Source of the DNA: an uncultured Clostridia bacterium | GTDB taxonomy: Bacteria > Bacillota > Clostridia > Oscillospirales > Acutalibacteraceae | NCBI GenBank assembly: GCA_946555465.1 | Contig: CAMNST010000004.1 | Span: 124,001-188,000 of the forward strand | Reading direction: 5' to 3' | DNA length: 64,000 nt | Shown here: positions 51,343 to 60,038 of the stretch, piece after piece | Layout: each line of letters starts with the position of its first letter | Numbering within the stretch: the stretch's first letter is position 1 | Position numbers and translations under genes: made by a program | Notes under the pieces: generated by a model | The model's database searches: none | What the model was told of the DNA's origin: nothing | What the model saw: only the letters and a program-made list of their open reading frames with translations

Positions 51343-52464
51343 ATGGGCATTTTTAATTTGAGCAAAAACAGAAAAAATGCAAATATTTCTGCATCTGCGG
51401 TTCAGACTTCTTCAAATTCAAGGCATCCGTATTATCAACTTGCATCATATTACCCTATGAGCAATGAAACAAAGATATATGCGGCAATGAGAGAGGCTGT
51501 TCCTGTTGTAGATTCGGCGATTAATAAAATAGTGCGTCTTGCAGAAGGGTTTCATTTTGAAACAGGAAATGATTTGCTTGATGAACGGTTAAATGCATAT
51601 TTTGAAAACATAAATGTGGGCGGAAATCAGCAGGGAATTTCATCTTTTGTTTCAAATTACCTTAATCAACTTTTAACATTCGGTACTGCGGTAGGCGAAA
51701 TTGTTATGGGCAGGCATGGCATATATGCTCTTTATAACAGTGAGTTAAGTGAACTTGAACTTAAAAGGTCAGGCAATGGGATTGATGTTGAATTTTATAA
51801 CGGTCAGAGTAAAATTACAAATCCTGAACTAATTGTTTATTCGGTTCTTAATCCTAAGCCCGGAAACCTTGTAGGAACGAGTCTGCTTCAGGGACTTCCG
51901 TTTGTTGCAGATATACTTATGAAAATTTATAACACTGTGGGCGAAAACTGGGAACATGCAGGCAATGTTCGGTATGCAGTTGTATGCAAAACGCCTACTG
52001 ACGAAAACGGTCAGAATTCGCAGGACAGGGCAGAGGCGGTTGCAAAAGCATGGAAAGAGGCTATGGATTCAAATGCAGTAAAAGATTTTGTTGCTGTCGG
52101 GGACGTTGATATAAAAGTTATAGGGGCAGACAACAAAATACTTGACAGTGAAATTCCTGTTCGCCAACTTCTTGAGCAGATTGTTTCAAAAACAGGATTG
52201 CCGCCGTTTATGCTTGGACTTAACTGGTCGTCAACCGAAAGAATGAGCAAGCAGCAAGCAGATATCCTTACAACGGAACTTGAGGCATACAGAAGAATAC
52301 TGACGCCTGTAATAAGCAAAATAGGAAATTTGTATCTGGCGCTGTGCGGTGAAAAAATGCAGGCAAATGTTGTGTGGGATGATATTACTCTTCAGGATGA
52401 ATGCGACGGCGCAAAAGCAGAACTCTACAGGGCACAGGCAGAAAAAATAAAAACGGAGGCTTAA
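51343..52464 (+). CDS. Phage portal protein
   Basis: A 373-aa portal protein with the MREAVPVVDSAINKIVRL start, a beta-rich stem/wing region and a C-terminal ALCGEKMQANVVWDDITLQD segment with GLNWSSTERMSKQQADI, typical of Firmicutes myophage portals (XkdE-type). It would form the dodecameric DNA entry pore. RBS GAAAGGA; four nt after TerL. Confidence 0.85.
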   Translation: MGIFNLSKNRKNANISASAVQTSSNSRHPYYQLASYYPMSNETKIYAAMREAVPVVDSAINKIVRLAEGFHFETGNDLLDERLNAYFENINVGGNQQGISSFVSNYLNQLLTFGTAVGEIVMGRHGIYALYNSELSELELKRSGNGIDVEFYNGQSKITNPELIVYSVLNPKPGNLVGTSLLQGLPFVADILMKIYNTVGENWEHAGNVRYAVVCKTPTDENGQNSQDRAEAVAKAWKEAMDSNAVKDFVAVGDVDIKVIGADNKILDSEIPVRQLLEQIVSKTGLPPFMLGLNWSSTERMSKQQADILTTELEAYRRILTPVISKIGNLYLALCGEKMQANVVWDDITLQDECDGAKAELYRAQAEKIKTEA

Positions 52465-52466
52465 AA

Positions 52467-53426
52467 TTGACAAAAGGATATATTGAAAAAAGTCTGAATA
52501 TTGAACAGGCAGATATTGAAAAAATTAATAAGTTTACAAGAAGCAATTTTTCGGCAGAAAGTCTTTATGTTTTCAGCGCCTCTCTCTGCAATAATGACAT
52601 TGACAGGGATTACGAAAAATTTTCGGTTGAGTCGCTTTATCAACTTAAGGAACTTTTTCTCGGAAAAACGGGTATTTGTGACCATTCGATGAAATCTTCC
52701 AATCAGAAAGCAAGAATTTTTGAGACATGGGTTGAAAAATGCGAAGGAAGAAAAACATCTGACGGCGAAGATTTTTATGAACTTAAGGCAAAGGCTTATA
52801 TGGTGAAAAATGAAAAAAATATGCCGCTTATAACAGAAATTGAGGCGGGAATAAAGAAAGAGGTTTCGGTTTCCTGTTCAATGGGAAGAAAAATCTGCTC
52901 AATTTGCGGCAGTGAAAAAAGCAGCGGAAAATGCAGCCATCTGAGCGGGCAGGAATATTCGGGCAAACCGGCATATACAATTCTTTTTGATGCAAAGGAT
53001 GCATATGAATTCAGTTTTGTTGCTGTTCCGGCACAAAGGGAGGCAGGTGTTACCAAAGTATTTGATTTTACAAAGGGTGAAAAAGATATGACAGAAATTC
53101 TGGAAACAATGAAAAGCGGAAATAAGGATATTTCTATGACTGCCGCTCAGGCAAGGGAAATTTCAAATTATATTGAAAAAATCAGTGACGAGGCAAAACT
53201 CGGAAGAGAGTATAAAAAATGTTTGAGAGACGAGGTTGTAACTTTATGTGCAAAAGCGATGCCCAATATGGATTTAAAGGTTTTTGCAGGTGTTGCACAG
53301 GTTATGACAACAAATGAACTGCTTTCATTTAAAAAGGCATTTGCAAAATCTGAAGCAGAAGATGTTTCTCTTCAGTTAAAGCCGCAGCACAGCGGCAATC
53401 AGAATAATAATCAATTTAAAATTTAA
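52467..53426 (+). CDS. Phage prohead protease/scaffold (XkdF-like)
   Basis: A 319-aa protein starting with TTG (CGGAGG seven bases upstream); the longer frame begins inside the portal gene. The N-terminal part (about 60-200) has DNDIDRDYEKFS, GKTGICDHS and a zinc-like CSICGSEKSSGKCSH, resembling the XkdF maturation protease family; the C-terminal helical part could serve as scaffold. It would process the capsid precursor. The catalytic His may be in the CDHS motif. Confidence 0.75.
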   Translation: MTKGYIEKSLNIEQADIEKINKFTRSNFSAESLYVFSASLCNNDIDRDYEKFSVESLYQLKELFLGKTGICDHSMKSSNQKARIFETWVEKCEGRKTSDGEDFYELKAKAYMVKNEKNMPLITEIEAGIKKEVSVSCSMGRKICSICGSEKSSGKCSHLSGQEYSGKPAYTILFDAKDAYEFSFVAVPAQREAGVTKVFDFTKGEKDMTEILETMKSGNKDISMTAAQAREISNYIEKISDEAKLGREYKKCLRDEVVTLCAKAMPNMDLKVFAGVAQVMTTNELLSFKKAFAKSEAEDVSLQLKPQHSGNQNNNQFKI

Positions 53427-53444
53427 TTATAGGAGGAAATAATA

Positions 53445-54443
53445 ATGGCATACGATAATATTAATCTTGAAAAGGGTCTTTATACAACAGGCAAATCATT
53501 TTCGCAGGCGCTTGAGGAACTTGACCCGTCTGAAAATTACAAGGGAACTTCGCTTGAAGGACTGGATGCATATGAAAGGCAACTTAAGAGGTTTGATATA
53601 AAAGTGTCAGGAGCTGAGTCTGATACAATTTCAAAATTCTTTTCAACAACATCTTCTGCAGCACTTTTTCCGGAGTACATAACAAGGTCTGTTAATCAGG
53701 GGGTTGCAAATAACAATAAGATTGAAAAAATAGTTGCCACAACGACTCAGATTGACGGACTCGATTACAGATCTATTTCAACAGACGAAAAAAGCATTGC
53801 AAACAGTATGCTTATGGTGCCTGAGGGTACAATGATGTCTGAATTTACAATTACTGCAAAGGGCAAACTTACCAAACTTTCAAAATTCGGAAGAATGATA
53901 ACCGCTTCTTATGAGGCTATTAAGTTTCAGAAACTTGATCTTTTTACAATTACGCTTAAAAAAATCGGTGAAAGTATTTCGGGCAGTGAATTTAACAGAG
54001 CAATTTCGGTAATTGCCGATAATGAAAATCTTCGTATCTTTAATTCTCAAAATACGGATGTTACATATGAAGAACTTGTTAAACTTTGGAGCGAATTTTC
54101 ACCGTATCAAATGACCTCACTTATTGTAAGCAGAGAGGATATGGCAAAACTTCTCATTATGCCTGAATTCAGGGATTCAACTGCCGGGCTTGATTTTCAT
54201 GGTACGGGAAATCTGATTACACCTTTTGGTGCCGAGATTTTCTGCAGCGATAACATTACGGAGGGCACTTTTATAGCACTTGATAAAAATTATGCACTTG
54301 AGAGGGTTCAGGCGGGCGGAATTGTTACAGAGTATGATAAACTTATTGACCGTCAGATTGAACGTGCAACAATATCAAATATTGTTGGTTTTTCTCCGAT
54401 TTATGATGACGCTGCAATTTTATATACGAACAGCAATGTTTAA
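53445..54443 (+). CDS. Phage major capsid protein
   Basis: A 332-aa capsid protein of the HK97 fold by position and pattern. The N-terminal part up to about residue 60 is polar, as in delta-domains. An extended FFSTTSSAALFPEYITRSVN leads into the shell domain, followed by the IVATTTQIDGLDYRS and GKLTKLSKFGRMITASYEA loops. The AIL-type C-terminal strand is near the end. XkdG-like in order. RBS AGGAGG. Confidence 0.85.
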   Translation: MAYDNINLEKGLYTTGKSFSQALEELDPSENYKGTSLEGLDAYERQLKRFDIKVSGAESDTISKFFSTTSSAALFPEYITRSVNQGVANNNKIEKIVATTTQIDGLDYRSISTDEKSIANSMLMVPEGTMMSEFTITAKGKLTKLSKFGRMITASYEAIKFQKLDLFTITLKKIGESISGSEFNRAISVIADNENLRIFNSQNTDVTYEELVKLWSEFSPYQMTSLIVSREDMAKLLIMPEFRDSTAGLDFHGTGNLITPFGAEIFCSDNITEGTFIALDKNYALERVQAGGIVTEYDKLIDRQIERATISNIVGFSPIYDDAAILYTNSNV

Positions 54444-54464
54444 AAAAGGCAGGGTGATTATAAT

Positions 54465-54824
54465 ATGACGGATTACGGCAGCGTTAAAAATGAACTTATG
54501 CTGATTATGGAATGCAGTGAAGATGAAGTGCAGAAATATGAAATATATGTTCAGAATGCTTGTTGCTGTGTTTTTGATTTGCTGAAAAATGAAGAATATG
54601 AAAACCGCGCAGAGATTGTTCATCTCTGTGCGGCGAAAGCATTCTACAAAATTTCACTTATTAAAGAGGCAGGAAACAGCGGCGTTAAGTCATTTAAAGC
54701 GGGCGATATTTCATATACCGTGGATAATTCTTTATCGTCGGCGGCAGAAAAAGTTTTAAAAGATGCTGTCGCTGACTGCAGAAATCTGCTTGCCGATGAT
54801 GAATTTGTTTTTAAGGCGGTGTGA
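54465..54824 (+). CDS. Phage head-tail connector, gp6-like
   Basis: A 119-aa helical protein directly after the capsid gene, in the position of the connector that seals the portal (gp6/XkdH type). Its body is helices with AEIVHLCAAKAFYKISLI and a middle GDISYTV strand. The assignment rests mainly on order. Intact reading frame. Confidence 0.65.
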   Translation: MTDYGSVKNELMLIMECSEDEVQKYEIYVQNACCCVFDLLKNEEYENRAEIVHLCAAKAFYKISLIKEAGNSGVKSFKAGDISYTVDNSLSSAAEKVLKDAVADCRNLLADDEFVFKAV

Positions 54825-55183
54825 TGATGAATCAGGAGTTTATAATAAAAAAACAGATTGAAATGGCAGGAAAAGAAGTTCGTTTTTCTGAATATGGCTG
54901 GGATTCAGCACCTTTTCGTGCCGTTGTTACACATTTGTGGAGAAGAAAAAGTTCGGATTTTGAGCCGAAGTTTACCGAAATAGGTGCCGCATATTCCCAA
55001 TATTACTTATATATAGGTTCATCTGAGCATGATATTACCTCACTTTCTGATGATGCACTGCTTGTTATGGACGGCGAAAAATATGAATTCAAATGCAAAG
55101 ATGCTGTTTTTTTCGATAACAGAATTATTTACTATACGGGAATTTTAAGAGCATTAAAGGAGAATTCGGATTATGAAATTTAA
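54824..55183 (+). CDS. Phage head-closure/neck protein
   Basis: A 119-aa beta-rich protein. GTG/ATG triplets at 54821, 54824 and 54827 make the start ambiguous; ATG 54824 overlaps the TGA of the connector gene. Position after the gp6-like connector suggests a stopper or neck protein. No motif supports more. Confidence 0.6.
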   Translation: MMNQEFIIKKQIEMAGKEVRFSEYGWDSAPFRAVVTHLWRRKSSDFEPKFTEIGAAYSQYYLYIGSSEHDITSLSDDALLVMDGEKYEFKCKDAVFFDNRIIYYTGILRALKENSDYEI

Positions 55184-55583
55184 CGGTATTGTTAATAACT
55201 TAATCAGTCTTGTAAAAAAAGATAAATATTTTAAGGAGATAGAAGTAGTTGAGGCATATCCCTGCCGTGAAGTTGCGACAAGGTTAAACAGATGCATTGT
55301 TGTGTTTGGTATTGATGAGGTAAAGATGGAGTCTTATCAGGTTGATGATAATGCCAGATCCGGAAGCGTCAGCATTTTTGCTGATATTTTTGTTCCAATC
55401 AGGCGTAGCAGTCGGAAAGCAGGAGAAATTTTTTCAAAAATATGCTGCTGTTTAAATATTTATAATGTTATTTCGGTTTCGGCAGAACGTATTACTGTTG
55501 ATAAAAATACCCAGACATATGTATTAAAATCAAAAATAACTTTTAATGATGAGATAATTTTCAGGAGTGAAGAAGATGAATGA
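55173..55583 (+). CDS. Phage tail-terminator or neck protein (XkdI/J position)
   Basis: A 136-aa alpha/beta protein. RBS AAAGGAG lies inside the previous gene, with an 11-nt overlap. The pattern (short helices, then VSIFADIFVPIRRSS and a C-terminal strand pair) fits tail-terminator or completion proteins that cap the tube end. It does not look like a tail tube protein. It is the last gene before the missing tail block. Confidence 0.6.
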   Translation: MKFNGIVNNLISLVKKDKYFKEIEVVEAYPCREVATRLNRCIVVFGIDEVKMESYQVDDNARSGSVSIFADIFVPIRRSSRKAGEIFSKICCCLNIYNVISVSAERITVDKNTQTYVLKSKITFNDEIIFRSEEDE

Positions 55584-55665
55584 TGAAATGGATGCAGCGC
55601 AGCAGATAAGTGAAATGATAAGGCTTGACAGCAAAAGATATGATAAAAGCAGAGGTGAAGACTGA
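55576..55665 (+). CDS. 29-aa relic ORF at the tail-gene deletion
   Basis: The ATG at 55576 (GAAG upstream) opens 29 codons: MNDEMDAAQQISEMIRLDSK, then RYDKSRGED and TGA. The helical, acidic-to-basic composition looks like the end or a fused end of a real phage protein. It sits where sheath, tube and tape-measure genes would be expected, so it is probably a deletion scar. Whether it is translated is unknown. Confidence 0.45.
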   Translation: MNDEMDAAQQISEMIRLDSKRYDKSRGED

Positions 55666-55668
55666 TTT

Positions 55669-56175
55669 GTGAAAATGAAATATAAGGATTTTGAATGGAG
55701 TGTTAATCCGTTTGATGTGAAAGTGGTTTCATCAACAAATTTAAATATCAGTCCTGTTTTCGGTAAAAAAAGTGTAAGCGAAAATGTTTCGATTAATCCC
55801 ACTGTTGTTGAAGGCAAAGGCGTTTTTTACGGAGAGAATGGGCGTGAACGCTGTTCATTTTTGCAGCACCTTTTAAAACTTACCGATTCAGGCTGGCTTT
55901 TTATTTCGGGGGCACCGCCGATAAAGGCATTTTTTATCAGGTTTTCATTTACAAATAATTCCGAAAAGAACTGCTTTTCATATGAGTTTAAATTTGTTGA
56001 GGACTGCAGTGAAAAACGTGAGGAAAGAATATTGTCGTTTATATATGCAGAAGAAGGCGAAAATGCTTTTGATATTGCTTACAGATGCGGTGTGAGCGTG
56101 GATGATATTATGAAAAACAATGACATCAAAACGCCTTTTGATATTGCGGAAGGGCAGAAGGTGGCAATCAGATGA
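55669..56175 (+). CDS. Phage baseplate LysM protein (XkdP-like)
   Basis: A 168-aa protein, GTG start. The N-terminal part (about 1-120) resembles the XkdP/gp53-like baseplate protein; the C-terminal 45 residues are a LysM repeat (AEEGENAFDIAYRCGVSVDD). LysM-type proteins attach the baseplate hub or bind peptidoglycan. A few nt separate it from the relic ORF. Its end overlaps the hub gene by 4 nt. Confidence 0.78.
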   Translation: MKMKYKDFEWSVNPFDVKVVSSTNLNISPVFGKKSVSENVSINPTVVEGKGVFYGENGRERCSFLQHLLKLTDSGWLFISGAPPIKAFFIRFSFTNNSEKNCFSYEFKFVEDCSEKREERILSFIYAEEGENAFDIAYRCGVSVDDIMKNNDIKTPFDIAEGQKVAIR

Positions 56176-57116
56176 GAATTGAAGTTGTTGATGTAAACGG
56201 GCTGAGGAATACGATTGAGGATATTACTGAATTCAGTTTTTCGCAGTCTGTTCAGGCACCATGTGATGCTTTAGCGGTGCATTTTAAATCGGAAATTATA
56301 TTAGATGAGATTGTAAAAGTATATGCTTTTGAAAACGACGAAGCATTTTTTTATGGTTTTTGTGATAATCAGCGTACAAAAAGGAATAAAAACGGCTATG
56401 AAATTTATTTTTATGCACGTTCCTCTGCGTGCCTTTTGGTTGATAATGAAGCAAAGCCTTTTACATATAACTGCCCCGGATCAAATCAACTTTTTTATTC
56501 TTTTGCAAAACCGTTCGGTTTTAAAAATGCACTGCCTAATATAGCAAGTGCGGAAAAGTATGCAGTTTGGAAAGGTGTTTCATGTTATGGGGCAATAAAT
56601 CAGTTTGTTTCTCTTTGCACGGGACAAAATGTTTATGTTACACCGGACAATACTTTGAAATTATATGAAATCAGTGATGATATTAAGAGTTTTAATAAAT
56701 ATGAAATTCTTGAAATGGTTCAGGTTATTAACAGGAGTGAGCCGATTTCGGAAATATGCTATAAAAAATCATCAGACACAGATTATAATGTGCATGCCAA
56801 AGGAAAAATCAGTGAGGATTTACAGATAAACAGAGTGGGATATTTGAATTTGTCTTCGCTTTCAAGGTGGCAAAGGGAATTTACAATTCTACAGAGACTG
56901 AAAAAATCATATGAAGATTATAAACAGGTTGAAATTAAAATATCGGGTTATGTTTCAGAACCTCTTTTGCAGAGATTTTTATTTGAAACAGATGGAATTG
57001 TTTTTGAAGATTATGTTATGACCGATAAAAGATATCAATATGACGAAAAAGGTGAGATTACAAAATTGACTCTTAGAAAAATGATTGATGTTAAGGAGGT
57101 TGTTTATGTGGATTAG
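56172..57116 (+). CDS. Phage baseplate hub (gpD/XkdQ-like)
   Basis: A 314-aa hub protein of the late-control D family: beta-rich domains beginning MRIEVVDVNGLRNTIEDITE, YFYARSSACLLVDNEAKP and a C-terminal KISGYVSEPLLQRFLFET region. In Mu/P2-like phages it forms the trimeric hub on which the spike sits. Overlaps the LysM gene by ATGA. Confidence 0.82.
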   Translation: MRIEVVDVNGLRNTIEDITEFSFSQSVQAPCDALAVHFKSEIILDEIVKVYAFENDEAFFYGFCDNQRTKRNKNGYEIYFYARSSACLLVDNEAKPFTYNCPGSNQLFYSFAKPFGFKNALPNIASAEKYAVWKGVSCYGAINQFVSLCTGQNVYVTPDNTLKLYEISDDIKSFNKYEILEMVQVINRSEPISEICYKKSSDTDYNVHAKGKISEDLQINRVGYLNLSSLSRWQREFTILQRLKKSYEDYKQVEIKISGYVSEPLLQRFLFETDGIVFEDYVMTDKRYQYDEKGEITKLTLRKMIDVKEVVYVD

Positions 57117-57459
57117 CAGACAAATCGGCAAGGGACAGGCAAATTTTTCTGCCGAAACAGGCAAAGTAACGCTCAGCAGCAAATCAACTATAGAAACGGT
57201 TTCAACAGGAGTGGACAGGGATGTTCATATATACACGCCTTATGGTTACAGTTATCTTCCTCCTGCCGGGGCCGATATGCTTCTTACAAAAAGCAGCGGA
57301 GAGCAAGCGGGTATAGGCGTTTCCATGCAGAAAACGGATGTTAAAAACGGTGAGATTAAAATTCAGGCGCAGTCGGGAGCGTATATACATTTTAAAGAAA
57401 ACGGCAGTGTTGTTATAAACGGCATCGAAATAGACAAGGACGGTGTTTTGCATGAATAA
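57106..57459 (+). CDS. Phage baseplate spike protein (gpV/XkdR-like)
   Basis: A 117-aa protein starting at the ATG at 57106 (AAGGAGG six bases upstream). The beta-rich body with GVSMQKTDVKNGEIKIQAQSG and a C-terminal INGIEIDKDG is typical of short gpV/XkdR spike proteins. It starts inside the hub gene end. The frame is intact. Confidence 0.72.
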   Translation: MWISRQIGKGQANFSAETGKVTLSSKSTIETVSTGVDRDVHIYTPYGYSYLPPAGADMLLTKSSGEQAGIGVSMQKTDVKNGEIKIQAQSGAYIHFKENGSVVINGIEIDKDGVLHE

Positions 57460-57739
57460 CAGCGCTTATAGAAATCATGATTATGTTGAATTTGTTCTGA
57501 ATGATTTTATTATGGCTTTTAAGTGTCCCCGCGGAAAATTTTATCCCGATAAAGATTACGGCAGAGAAATTGATAAAGATGCATCTAATCAAAAAGACCG
57601 GCTTTTGGCTTCTGCAAGACAGGCGGCAGAAACTTTAGACGGTGTTTACGTAAAGGAAGTTGTTTTAAAAGACAGCATTACTGCAGAAATCTGCGTTCTG
57701 ATAAACGACAGTGAAAGGAGAGTGAGTGTTTCTCTGTGA
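57452..57739 (+). CDS. Phage baseplate gpW-like (XkdS/DUF2634)
   Basis: A 95-aa protein of the gpW/gp25/DUF2634 type (ISKE-type CPRGKFYPDKDYGREIDK); these form the baseplate wedge with gpJ. The start at 57452 overlaps the spike gene by 8 nt; a longer start at 57443 is also open. The gpJ GTG overlaps its TGA. Confidence 0.72.
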   Translation: MNNSAYRNHDYVEFVLNDFIMAFKCPRGKFYPDKDYGREIDKDASNQKDRLLASARQAAETLDGVYVKEVVLKDSITAEICVLINDSERRVSVSL

Positions 57740-58812
57740 ATTTAACCTATAACGAAATATTGGAAGAAATGAAAAATGTATATATGAGAGAAAGCGAAAA
57801 GGCGCTTGAAAGAGGCAGTGAAACGGAAAAAAGACTTGAGGCTGTTGCCAGTGAAGTTTATTCGGTTTCCTGTTACGGCGATTTTATTATGAAACAGGCT
57901 TTTGTTCAGACGGCAACGGGAATATATCTTGATAAACATGGCGAAATAAGGGATTGCTGCAGGAAAAGGGCAGCATTCGCCGAGGGTTCAATCACTTTTT
58001 TTGTTGACGAATCTATAGATGAGGATATTATAGTTGCAGAAGGAACAGTCTGTTCCGTTGCTTATAAACCGCATCTTCAGTATGCAACAACCGCACCGGC
58101 AGTTATTCGGGCCGGAGAAACAAGTGTAACAGCACCGGCAAAAGCACTTGAAGCCGGGGAGATATACAATGTTTTGGCAGATGAAATATGTGTTATGGTA
58201 AATGCACCTGTTGGGGTATGCGGCGCTGTTAATGACGATGAATTTACCGGTGGATGTGACGAGGAGAGCGATTCTTCTTTCAGAAAAAGAATAATGGATA
58301 GTTACAGCGTTATTCCGAATGGGGTAAATGCCGCTTCTCTTGAAAGCCAGATTTTAAAAAATCCGTATGTTTATGACTGCCATATAACTCCGGGAAAGAG
58401 TGCGGGAGAAATATTTGTTATTGTGCGCATACATGGTTTTATGGAAAATATTCCTGATATTCTGCAGTATATTCCGATTGTTCAGTTAATCGGTGTCAAA
58501 GCAGTTATTAAACAGGCTGTTGAGAAAAAATTTTCACTTTCGGTTGATTTTAATCTTGCTTCGGGTTTTGACAAGAACAAAATCATTGAAAAAATAAAAT
58601 ATATTGTTAAAGATTACTGTGCTGCACTCAAAATAGGCAATGAACTAAATCTCAGTGATGTTGCAAAACAGTTAAATGATATTGAGGCAGTCAGCAATGT
58701 CAGTGTAAGTTCACCGCAGTCTTATGCCAACACAGTAAACTGCGGTGCCGAAGAATACCTTCATCTCAGCGAAACGGCGGTGAAATGTTATGAAGAATAC
58801 AACTTGCTGTGA
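57736..58812 (+). CDS. Phage baseplate assembly protein J (XkdT-like)
   Basis: A 358-aa baseplate J-family protein with GTG start overlapping the gpW stop. It has GVNAASLESQILKNPYVYDC and the family's IAEGTVC...VTAPAKALEAGEIYN beta-rich domain, plus a C-terminal alpha/beta domain. gpJ wedges connect gpW to the hub and fibres. Intact length. Confidence 0.9.
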   Translation: MNLTYNEILEEMKNVYMRESEKALERGSETEKRLEAVASEVYSVSCYGDFIMKQAFVQTATGIYLDKHGEIRDCCRKRAAFAEGSITFFVDESIDEDIIVAEGTVCSVAYKPHLQYATTAPAVIRAGETSVTAPAKALEAGEIYNVLADEICVMVNAPVGVCGAVNDDEFTGGCDEESDSSFRKRIMDSYSVIPNGVNAASLESQILKNPYVYDCHITPGKSAGEIFVIVRIHGFMENIPDILQYIPIVQLIGVKAVIKQAVEKKFSLSVDFNLASGFDKNKIIEKIKYIVKDYCAALKIGNELNLSDVAKQLNDIEAVSNVSVSSPQSYANTVNCGAEEYLHLSETAVKCYEEYNLL

Positions 58813-59350
58813 AAGACTTGTGCAACTTTTTGATTTTCTCGGATTTAAATACCATAGCAATCTCTTTGTCAAAGGGGAGATTGAATCTTATTGCTATGCT
58901 GTTAATCTGATAAAAGATAAATTGGATGAGATTTTTTCTGAAGTGTTATATGAAAATATGGGCGGAACAGGTGCGAGAATGATGTGCAGCATGCTTCATC
59001 TCAGTTTTGCACCCGATGAAAATGAAAAAAGAGAAAACATAATAAAGCGGCTTTCATATGATTTCGGAAGTTATCAGAGCGGTATGCTTGAGGAATACAT
59101 TGGCTTTGTAGATGAAAATCTGTCTGCCGAAACAGAGAATTTTGTTATGAAAATTTCAGGCGCTTCTGCAAAAAACAATGATATTCTGTATAAAATAGGC
59201 GAATATTTTAAAAATTTTCTTCCGCCCTTTATAAGCGCCGATTTCGGCGGAGACGGTCTGGATTTTGATTACTGGGATTTAGCAGAATATACTTTTGATG
59301 AATATGATAATTTTAATTTGTCTTTTAACTTTCTTGAAACATTACAATAA
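58790..59350 (+). CDS. Phage tail protein I (XkdU/DUF2313-like)
   Basis: A 186-aa gpI/DUF2313 (YmfQ-type) protein; the start overlaps gpJ by 23 nt, as in P2/Mu baseplates. Helical N-terminus, then the alternating acidic C-terminus. It joins wedge to fibre. RBS is weak; coupled translation likely. Confidence 0.8.
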   Translation: MKNTTCCERLVQLFDFLGFKYHSNLFVKGEIESYCYAVNLIKDKLDEIFSEVLYENMGGTGARMMCSMLHLSFAPDENEKRENIIKRLSYDFGSYQSGMLEEYIGFVDENLSAETENFVMKISGASAKNNDILYKIGEYFKNFLPPFISADFGGDGLDFDYWDLAEYTFDEYDNFNLSFNFLETLQ

Positions 59351-59362
59351 AAAGGAGATAGT

Positions 59363-59845
59363 ATGAGCAGTACAAACAAAACAGAAAACCTTATGCTTAA
59401 TAACTGGACAGGTTCTGATAAACCGCAGAGGATTGATTTTAACTATGATAACGAGGTTATAGACAGGGAAATAACAAGGCATAATCAGGATACGGATGTT
59501 CATGTCAATGAGGGCGAAAGAGAGCGCTGGAATACATATATGTACAGCGAAACCTTTTACGGAAACGGAAATGAAAAACGTGTAATAAAAACGAAATGCC
59601 CGTTTTCTGCAAGATTCGGCTTGATTTTTGCGGATGAGTCACCGCTTTCAATAGTTAGATTTGACGGTAAAAACCAGCATAGTTATTTTGGCGTTTTCAG
59701 TCCCTTGGTTAATTCCCTTGGACTTTATCTTGAGGAAGACGGTGTAACGCTTAATGTTACACACAGTTCTTTGCCTGTGATTGTAAATGAATATGTCAAT
59801 TATAATGAAATAGGTTTGCAGTATCGCATAGTTATGTTCAGATAA
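59363..59845 (+). CDS. Phage tail fibre, short
   Basis: A 160-aa protein with the Firmicutes tail-fibre N-terminal signature (STNKTENLMLNNWTGSDKPQ, RHNQDTDVHVNEGERERW) that anchors fibres to baseplates, then a beta-rich tip. Only one small fibre is present and no chaperone. RBS AAGGAG. A terminator follows. It may be a host-binding or self-binding tip. Confidence 0.82.
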   Translation: MSSTNKTENLMLNNWTGSDKPQRIDFNYDNEVIDREITRHNQDTDVHVNEGERERWNTYMYSETFYGNGNEKRVIKTKCPFSARFGLIFADESPLSIVRFDGKNQHSYFGVFSPLVNSLGLYLEEDGVTLNVTHSSLPVIVNEYVNYNEIGLQYRIVMFR

Positions 59846-59856
59846 ATTTAATACGG

Positions 59857-59892
59857 ACACCTGCTTATCAAATAATAAGCAGGTGTTTTTTA
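59857..59892 (+). terminator. Terminator of the phage cluster
   Basis: ACACCTGCTTAT (59857-59868) pairs with ATAAGCAGGTGT (59875-59886) and TTTTTT. Confidence 0.9.
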
Positions 59893-59903
59893 TTATTCTT
59901 ATC

Positions 59904-60009
59904 TTTACATTATGAAAAGAATATAATATAATAAACATTGCATTGTATCCGCGGCAAAAATATCATTTGCCGGGCAGGTCTTTGTATTTTGTGTTTTGCA
60001 AAGAAGCCC
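59904..60009 (+). promoter_or_regulatory. Promoter and structured leader of the ECF/CoaX operon
   Basis: TTTACA (59904-59909) and TATAAT (59927-59932), spacing 17. The leader has two hairpins: CGGCAAA/TTTGCCG (59952-59958, 59966-59972), and GGGC with CTTTG pairing with CAAAG and GCCC (59972-60009). It could be a metabolite-sensing RNA for pantothenate or CoA. It matches no class I can name, and no terminator is clear before the start. Confidence 0.5.
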
Positions 60010-60038
60010 AGGAACAATAGCAGAAAGGAAAATTTAAT

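Larger units (their letters stand above)
49748..59845 (+). mobile_element. Degenerate PBSX/Mu-like contractile prophage cluster
   Basis: Fifteen co-directional genes follow PBSX-like order: TerS, TerL, portal, protease, capsid, three connectors, then a LysM baseplate protein, hub, spike, gpW, gpJ, gpI and fibre. Between the third connector (ends 55583) and the LysM gene (55669), sheath, tube, tape-measure and chaperone genes are absent. Integrase, repressor, replication, holin and endolysin genes are also absent. Remaining reading frames are intact and closely packed, which suggests maintenance. It is either a domesticated remnant or a tail-minimal particle system. Confidence 0.82.

Noticed and set aside
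55173-55583. Tail tube or sheath protein
   Set aside because: At 136 aa it is too small for a sheath, lacks tube-like features, and its position matches neck/terminator proteins.
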